Shown here in pieces: positions 23,336-27,153 of a stretch of 27,153 nt of DNA (the stretch's first letter is position 1; every line of letters starts with the position of its first letter). The DNA is from an uncultured Phycisphaerales bacterium. GTDB taxonomy: Bacteria; Planctomycetota; Phycisphaerae; WQYP01. Position numbers and translations under genes: made by a program. Location of the stretch: assembly GCA_903868035.1 (NCBI GenBank), contig CAIPTQ010000295.1:1-27153 (forward strand), written 5' to 3'. The notes below the pieces were generated by a model. It did no database searches, had not been told where the DNA came from, and saw nothing but the letters and a program-made list of their open reading frames with translations.

Positions 23336-24886
23336 ATGAGTGCCAGTGAACCAATAGAATCTATCCAGCCAGACGGGACCGTCCCGGTGCCGGCGGCCAG
23401 GCGGAAGTGGTGGATGCGGCTGCTGGGGCTCAAGCGGCGGCCGGGGAAATGGATCAAGTGGGGCCTGACGCGCTGGGGGCTGTGCCTGGCGGTGATGTTG
23501 TTCATGATGTGCGGCATGGCGGCCTTTGCGGAATACTCCATGCAGCCGGCGTTTTGCCAGAGCTGCCACATCATGGAGCCGTACTACCAGGCCTGGCACA
23601 CCTCGACGCACCAGAACGTGCCCTGCACGGACTGCCATTTTGAGCCGGGCCTGCAGAAAACGCTGTACGGCAAATTCCAGGCGTCGTCCCAGGTGGCCAA
23701 ATACGTCACCGGCACCTACGGCAGCAAGCCCCATGCGGAAATCCAGGACATTTCCTGCATGCGCGCCATCGGCTCGGATGGCCAGACCGTCTGCCACGAT
23801 ACGCGCACCCTGACCGGCCAAGGCAAGGTGAACTGGACGATCAAGACCGAGCGCGGCGGCGAAGTGACGATTCACTTCGACCATACGCCGCACCTGCTGC
23901 TCGAACGCCGGGGCAAGCAACTGCGGTGCGTCTCGTGCCACAGCCAGATCGTGCAGGGCAAGCACATCGTGGTCACCACCGACACCTGCTTCCTGTGCCA
24001 TTTCAAGGGCCTCAAGCACGGGCGCGACGACCAGACCGTCGGCACGTGCAAGGGCTGCCACGACGCGCCCAAGCAGACGATCAAGCTGGTGACGGGCGAA
24101 TTCAAGCACTCGGACTACACGGATCGCGGCGTGAAGTGCGAGAACTGCCACGCCGACACCGTCCGCGGTGACGGCGCGGTGCCCCGGCAGGTATGCTGGA
24201 ACTGCCACAACCAGACCGCGCAAATCGAAAAGTATGGCGAGCCGGCGCTGCTGCACCAGGCGCACATCACGGCGCACAAGGTGGAGTGCAGCGGCTGCCA
24301 CGTCCAGATCGAACACTCGCTGGTGGCCGGGGCGCGCGAGGAGCGGACGCCCGGGGCGCGGTTCGCCACCGACTCGGGCACGTGCGGCCTGTGCCACGAG
24401 CAGACCCACAACGGCCCGCGCGAGATGTTCCAGGGCATCGGCGGCCGGGGCGTGCCGGACATGCCCAGTCCGATGGCCCGGGCGCGGGTCAACTGCATCG
24501 CCTGCCACATGACCAGGCAAAACCCGGCGCAGGCGGCGGATGTCATGGGCCAGACGTTCGTGGCCACGCAGGACCGCTGCGACTACTGCCATGTTGACAA
24601 GTACAAGGACGAGCTGACGAACTGGAAGAAGACCGTGGACACGAACCTGGCCCAGGCCGAGGCGGTGCTGCTGGAGACCAAGGCGGCCGCGGCGAAGGCG
24701 ACGCTGGGGGCGGAGGCGGCGCTGCAGGTTCAGCGCGCCCTTGACGACGCGGAGTTCAACATCCGCTTCGTGAAGCTGGCCCACGGGGTACACAACCCGA
24801 TTTACGCCACCGCCCTGATGAACCAGGCGCTGCAGCGGTGCGGGGCGGCGCAGGCGATCCTGCAAGGGGGCGGCCCAGGGCCATGA
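23336..24886 (+). CDS. NapC/NirT-anchored multiheme c-type cytochrome
   Basis: 516 residues; AAGGTGG lies just before the ATG. One N-terminal membrane anchor (about 43-66) is followed directly by the NapC/NrfH-type heme entry MQPAFCQSCHIMEPYYQAWHTSTH, here split by its first heme at Cys74. Eleven CXXCH sites in all: CQSCH, CTDCH, CVSCH, CFLCH, CKGCH, CENCH, CWNCH, CSGCH, CGLCH, CIACH and CDYCH. One further site is unusual: Cys141 and Cys153-His154 are separated by eleven residues. The last 100 residues are helical and charged, with a KLAHGVHNP segment that may give distal heme ligands. Likely a membrane-tethered relay taking electrons from quinol or from the b/c protein encoded upstream to the periplasmic cytochromes encoded downstream. 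Its stop overlaps the next ATG (ATGA). Confidence 0.88.
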   Translation: MSASEPIESIQPDGTVPVPAARRKWWMRLLGLKRRPGKWIKWGLTRWGLCLAVMLFMMCGMAAFAEYSMQPAFCQSCHIMEPYYQAWHTSTHQNVPCTDCHFEPGLQKTLYGKFQASSQVAKYVTGTYGSKPHAEIQDISCMRAIGSDGQTVCHDTRTLTGQGKVNWTIKTERGGEVTIHFDHTPHLLLERRGKQLRCVSCHSQIVQGKHIVVTTDTCFLCHFKGLKHGRDDQTVGTCKGCHDAPKQTIKLVTGEFKHSDYTDRGVKCENCHADTVRGDGAVPRQVCWNCHNQTAQIEKYGEPALLHQAHITAHKVECSGCHVQIEHSLVAGAREERTPGARFATDSGTCGLCHEQTHNGPREMFQGIGGRGVPDMPSPMARARVNCIACHMTRQNPAQAADVMGQTFVATQDRCDYCHVDKYKDELTNWKKTVDTNLAQAEAVLLETKAAAAKATLGAEAALQVQRALDDAEFNIRFVKLAHGVHNPIYATALMNQALQRCGAAQAILQGGGPGP

Positions 24887-26568
24887 GATTCGGGAACGTA
24901 CAACTTCTAGCTACGGCGGCCAAAAGTAGCAGGCACACTCCGTGTGCCGTTGCGCCCTTGGCAGGCGGCACTTGGAAAGTGCCTGCTACTTTGACGGAGA
25001 CAGTGATTGATTCGCCAATCCTTCGCCCCATGGCGCTGGTGCTGCTGCTGGCGCTGGTGCTGGCGGCGTGCGGGCGGAAACCGGAAAGCACCGCCCGGCA
25101 AGCCGCGCCGGCGCCGGTGAAGGCGGCGGCGGTGGCGCCCGCGCCCAAGCCCGCGGGGGCGCTGCCGGCGCAGGCGGCGTGCGTCACGCCGGAGTGTCAT
25201 GCGCGCTATGCGACGGCGGCGCATATTCACGGGCCGGTGGCGGCGGGGAGCTGCCAGTCATGCCACGAGCCGGACCAGGGGGGGCATGCGTATCCGCTGA
25301 CCCGCACGGGCAATGCGCTGTGTACGTTCTGCCATACGGTGGCGGGGACCAAGGCACACCAGCATAAGGCGCTGGATCCCACGGCCGTGGCGCCGGCCAC
25401 GGCGGCAGCGCCCGCGCCGCCGGCGGAAACGGAAATTGGCGCGGCAACGACCGGCGCGTTGCCGGCGGCCGCCCCGGGCGTGCCGGCGACGGGGGGTTGT
25501 CTGGCGTGCCACAATCCGCATGTGGCGCAGGCGAAGTTCCTGCTGGTGACGGACGCGGTGGATGCGCTGTGCGCCAAGTGCCACATTCTGCCGCTCAAGG
25601 CGCACGCCCACGAACCGTTTGCCAAGGGGCAGTGTACGCTCTGCCATCAGGCCCACCAGTCGGACTACGGCAGCCTGCTGCGCAACGGCGACGGGCCGGA
25701 GCACTGCTATTCGTGCCACGCGGAGAAGCGCACGGCCATCGCCCAGTCGCTGGACGTACACAAGCCGGCGGCCCAGTCCTGCACGACCTGCCACGGGCCG
25801 CACGCGACGGACTTTGGCCAGCAGCTCAAGGTGGCGGTGAACGACACCTGCCTGAAATGCCACACGAAGATCAAGGACCAGCTTGCCGCGGCCAAGCGCG
25901 TGCATGGGGCGATCACCGCGGGGAACTGCGTCAGTTGCCACAATGCGCATGCGTCGAATCAGCCGGCGGAACTCAAGGCCCGCACGGACCAGGTGTGCCT
26001 GACCTGCCACGAGAAGGCCGTCAAGACGCCGGACGGCCGGACGATCGCGGCCATGGGGCCGGTGCTGGCGAGCAAGAATTTGCACGGCCCGGTGAAGGAG
26101 GGGAGCTGCGGCGAATGTCATTGGCCGCATGCCGGGGACCAGCCGAATCTGCTGAAACAGTATTTTCCGGACACGTTTTACGCGAAATTTGACCTGCACA
26201 ATTATGACTTGTGTTTTTCGTGCCATAATGCGCAAATGGTGTTGCGGTCCCGGACGGCGAACCTGACGAACTTCCGCGACGGGGACAAGAATTTGCACTT
26301 CCTGCACGTCAACCGCGACGACAAGGGGCGCACGTGCCTGACGTGCCACGAGGTCCATGGTTCGGACCTGCCCAACCACATGGCCGCCAGCGTGCCCTTC
26401 GAGGGGTCGAACTGGCCCATGCCGCTAAACTATGAAGCCGCGGCCGCCGGCGGCGCCTGCACGCCGGGCTGCCACGACAAGCGAACGTATGACCGTAACA
26501 AACCGGTCACGCTGATCACGCCGCCAAACCCCGCAACTTTGCCCGCGCCCAACGGAGGCCGACCTTGA
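24883..26568 (+). CDS. Multiheme c-type cytochrome lipoprotein (about 15 hemes)
   Basis: 561 residues if started at ATG 24883, which is coupled to the previous stop. That N-terminus is mostly encoded by a palindromic repeat. The functional signal seems to start later: GTG 25003 or ATG 25030, giving MALVLLLALVLAAC with lipobox LAAC. Thirteen CXXCH sites (CQSCH, CTFCH, CLACH, CAKCH, CTLCH, CYSCH, CTTCH, CLKCH, CVSCH, CLTCH, CGECH, CFSCH, CLTCH), one CX4CH (CVTPECH) at the start and one CX3CH (CTPGCH) at the end. HIHGPVAAGSCQSCH, RVHGAITAGNCVSCHNAH and LHGPVKEGSCGECHWPH show an internal repeat of the doubled-CXXCH type. An Ala/Pro-rich linker joins the first three hemes to the rest. Probably a periplasm-facing or outer-membrane lipoprotein electron carrier. 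Confidence 0.85.
   Translation: MRFGNVQLLATAAKSSRHTPCAVAPLAGGTWKVPATLTETVIDSPILRPMALVLLLALVLAACGRKPESTARQAAPAPVKAAAVAPAPKPAGALPAQAACVTPECHARYATAAHIHGPVAAGSCQSCHEPDQGGHAYPLTRTGNALCTFCHTVAGTKAHQHKALDPTAVAPATAAAPAPPAETEIGAATTGALPAAAPGVPATGGCLACHNPHVAQAKFLLVTDAVDALCAKCHILPLKAHAHEPFAKGQCTLCHQAHQSDYGSLLRNGDGPEHCYSCHAEKRTAIAQSLDVHKPAAQSCTTCHGPHATDFGQQLKVAVNDTCLKCHTKIKDQLAAAKRVHGAITAGNCVSCHNAHASNQPAELKARTDQVCLTCHEKAVKTPDGRTIAAMGPVLASKNLHGPVKEGSCGECHWPHAGDQPNLLKQYFPDTFYAKFDLHNYDLCFSCHNAQMVLRSRTANLTNFRDGDKNLHFLHVNRDDKGRTCLTCHEVHGSDLPNHMAASVPFEGSNWPMPLNYEAAAAGGACTPGCHDKRTYDRNKPVTLITPPNPATLPAPNGGRP
24923..24992. repeat. Palindromic MITE-like repeat element
   Basis: Ends are a perfect 14-bp inverted repeat, AAAGTAGCAGGCAC and GTGCCTGCTACTTT. 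Inside are further hairpins, GGCACAC-TCC-GTGTGCC and GGCACT-N5-AGTGCC, so the 70 bp could fold into a branched structure. No transposase and no clear target duplication. The peptide it encodes in the cytochrome frame (SRHTPCAV and GTWKVPAT) looks like the translation of a dispersed repeat familiar from planctomycete genomes; that recollection is not verified here. Confidence 0.75.
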
Positions 26569-27123
26569 AGACATTTTCGATTTTCGATTTTCGATTTTCG
26601 ATGGCCCAAAGACCGCCGCTGGTCTGCTTATCGGCTAGTCTGCTGGCACTGGCACTCACCCTGACTGCGTACGCCCAGACCACGACCGCCGCCGCGCCGG
26701 CCGCCACTTCGGCCAAAGCCGCGCCGCTCACCGTTCCGGCTTCCGCCACCGTCTCCGCTTCCGCCACCGCTCCCAAACCCCCCAGCACGATCCCCTTCAC
26801 GCCCATGACCGCCCCGGCGCCCAAGCCGGGGGTGAAGAAGGCCCCCGCGCCGACCACCGCCGTGGACAGCAAGACCTGCACGACGGCCGAATGCCATCCG
26901 GAGGTCAAGGATTTCCGCGTGCTCCACGGCCCGGTGAACGTCAACGCCTGCGATGCCTGCCACACGCTGACCGACCCGGCCCAGCACACGTATGTTCCCG
27001 CCCGGCCCAAGAGTCAGATCTGCGGCTTCTGCCACAAGATGGATTCCATCAGCGGGATGGGCGGCTTGGGCGGGGGTGGGGGCGGGGCGCTGCCGGTGGT
27101 GCATCAGCCGGTGCAAACCGGCG
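26565..27123 (+). CDS. Multiheme c-type cytochrome, 3' end missing
   Basis: TTG at 26565 is preceded by GGAGG at good spacing and overlaps the previous stop, so it is the likely start; ATG 26601 is the alternative. The heptad repeat encodes residues about 4-12. A signal peptide follows, ending near LTAYAQ, then an Ala/Pro/Thr-rich linker of about 60 residues. Heme motifs present: CTTAECH (CX4CH), CDACH and CGFCH. The order CX4CH, HGPV, CXXCH, CXXCH copies the N-terminal part of the protein at 24883, so this is a tandem paralogue. Real sequence stops at 27123, where adapter begins after a Gly-rich segment; length and total heme count are unknown. Confidence 0.82.
26574..26601. repeat. Four perfect heptanucleotide repeats (TTTTCGA)
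   Basis: Four exact TTTTCGA units lie between the TTG start (26565) and the ATG at 26601, within the N-terminal coding part of the last cytochrome gene. Loss or gain of one unit would shift the frame of the TTG start but not of the ATG that follows the last unit. Confidence 0.9.
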
Positions 27124-27153
27124 AGATCGGAAGAGCGTCGTGTAGGGAAAGAG
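27124..27153. other. Illumina sequencing adapter at the contig end (artefact)
   Basis: The last 30 bases begin AGATCGGAAGAGC and continue with the reverse complement of the TruSeq universal adapter. This is library sequence, not genome. Any codons read past 27123 are false. Confidence 0.97.

Overview
The window looks like a GC-rich bacterial chromosome contig, most plausibly from the Planctomycetota or a related PVC lineage. That placement is an inference. It rests on heptanucleotide repeats that encode peptide strings typical of those genomes, a palindromic 70-bp repeat, a CcmE of the Cys-type, and very dense multiheme cytochrome coding. No rRNA, tRNA, transposase or CRISPR array was seen. 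The last 30 bases are Illumina adapter, so the right end is an assembly artefact and the last gene is cut.

Layout. (1) 1-1978, minus strand: cytochrome c maturation genes ccmE and ccmF; ccmF runs off the left edge. (2) 1979-2459: a divergent regulatory region with a near-perfect sigma-54 promoter. (3) 2460-10515, plus strand: a secreted tetraheme cytochrome, an NHL-propeller lipoprotein, a pentaheme lipoprotein, a large outer-membrane beta-barrel, a second NHL lipoprotein and a dodecaheme secreted cytochrome. This has the make-up of a porin-cytochrome conduit for electron transfer across the outer membrane. (4) 20148-10512, minus strand: a six-gene operon encoding two-subunit 2-oxoacid:ferredoxin oxidoreductase (korA, korB), a HydC/NuoE-like protein, a HydB/NuoF-like protein, an 861-residue fusion of a NuoG-like iron-sulfur protein to an NfnA-like FAD/NAD(P) reductase, and an NfnB/GltD-like flavoprotein. 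(5) 20149-21066: a 918-bp regulatory region with repeated GTGAA-N4-TTCAC dyads, a sigma-70-like promoter and a second sigma-54-like promoter. (6) 21067-27123, plus strand: a fused multiheme c / membrane cytochrome b protein resembling CbcL-type quinol oxidoreductases, a NapC/NirT-anchored dodecaheme protein, a roughly 15-heme lipoprotein and the start of a related cytochrome.

How it may work together (inference): oxidation of 2-oxoacids by KorAB gives reduced ferredoxin. The Hyd/Nfn hybrid complex could equilibrate ferredoxin, NAD(H) and NADP(H) by flavin-based bifurcation or confurcation. Quinol is oxidised by the cytochrome b/c protein, electrons cross the periplasm on NapC-like and multiheme carriers, and leave through the barrel to surface cytochromes and perhaps a cytochrome filament. 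CcmEF supports attachment of the many hemes. Two sigma-54-type promoters in front of the two cytochrome operons suggest shared control.
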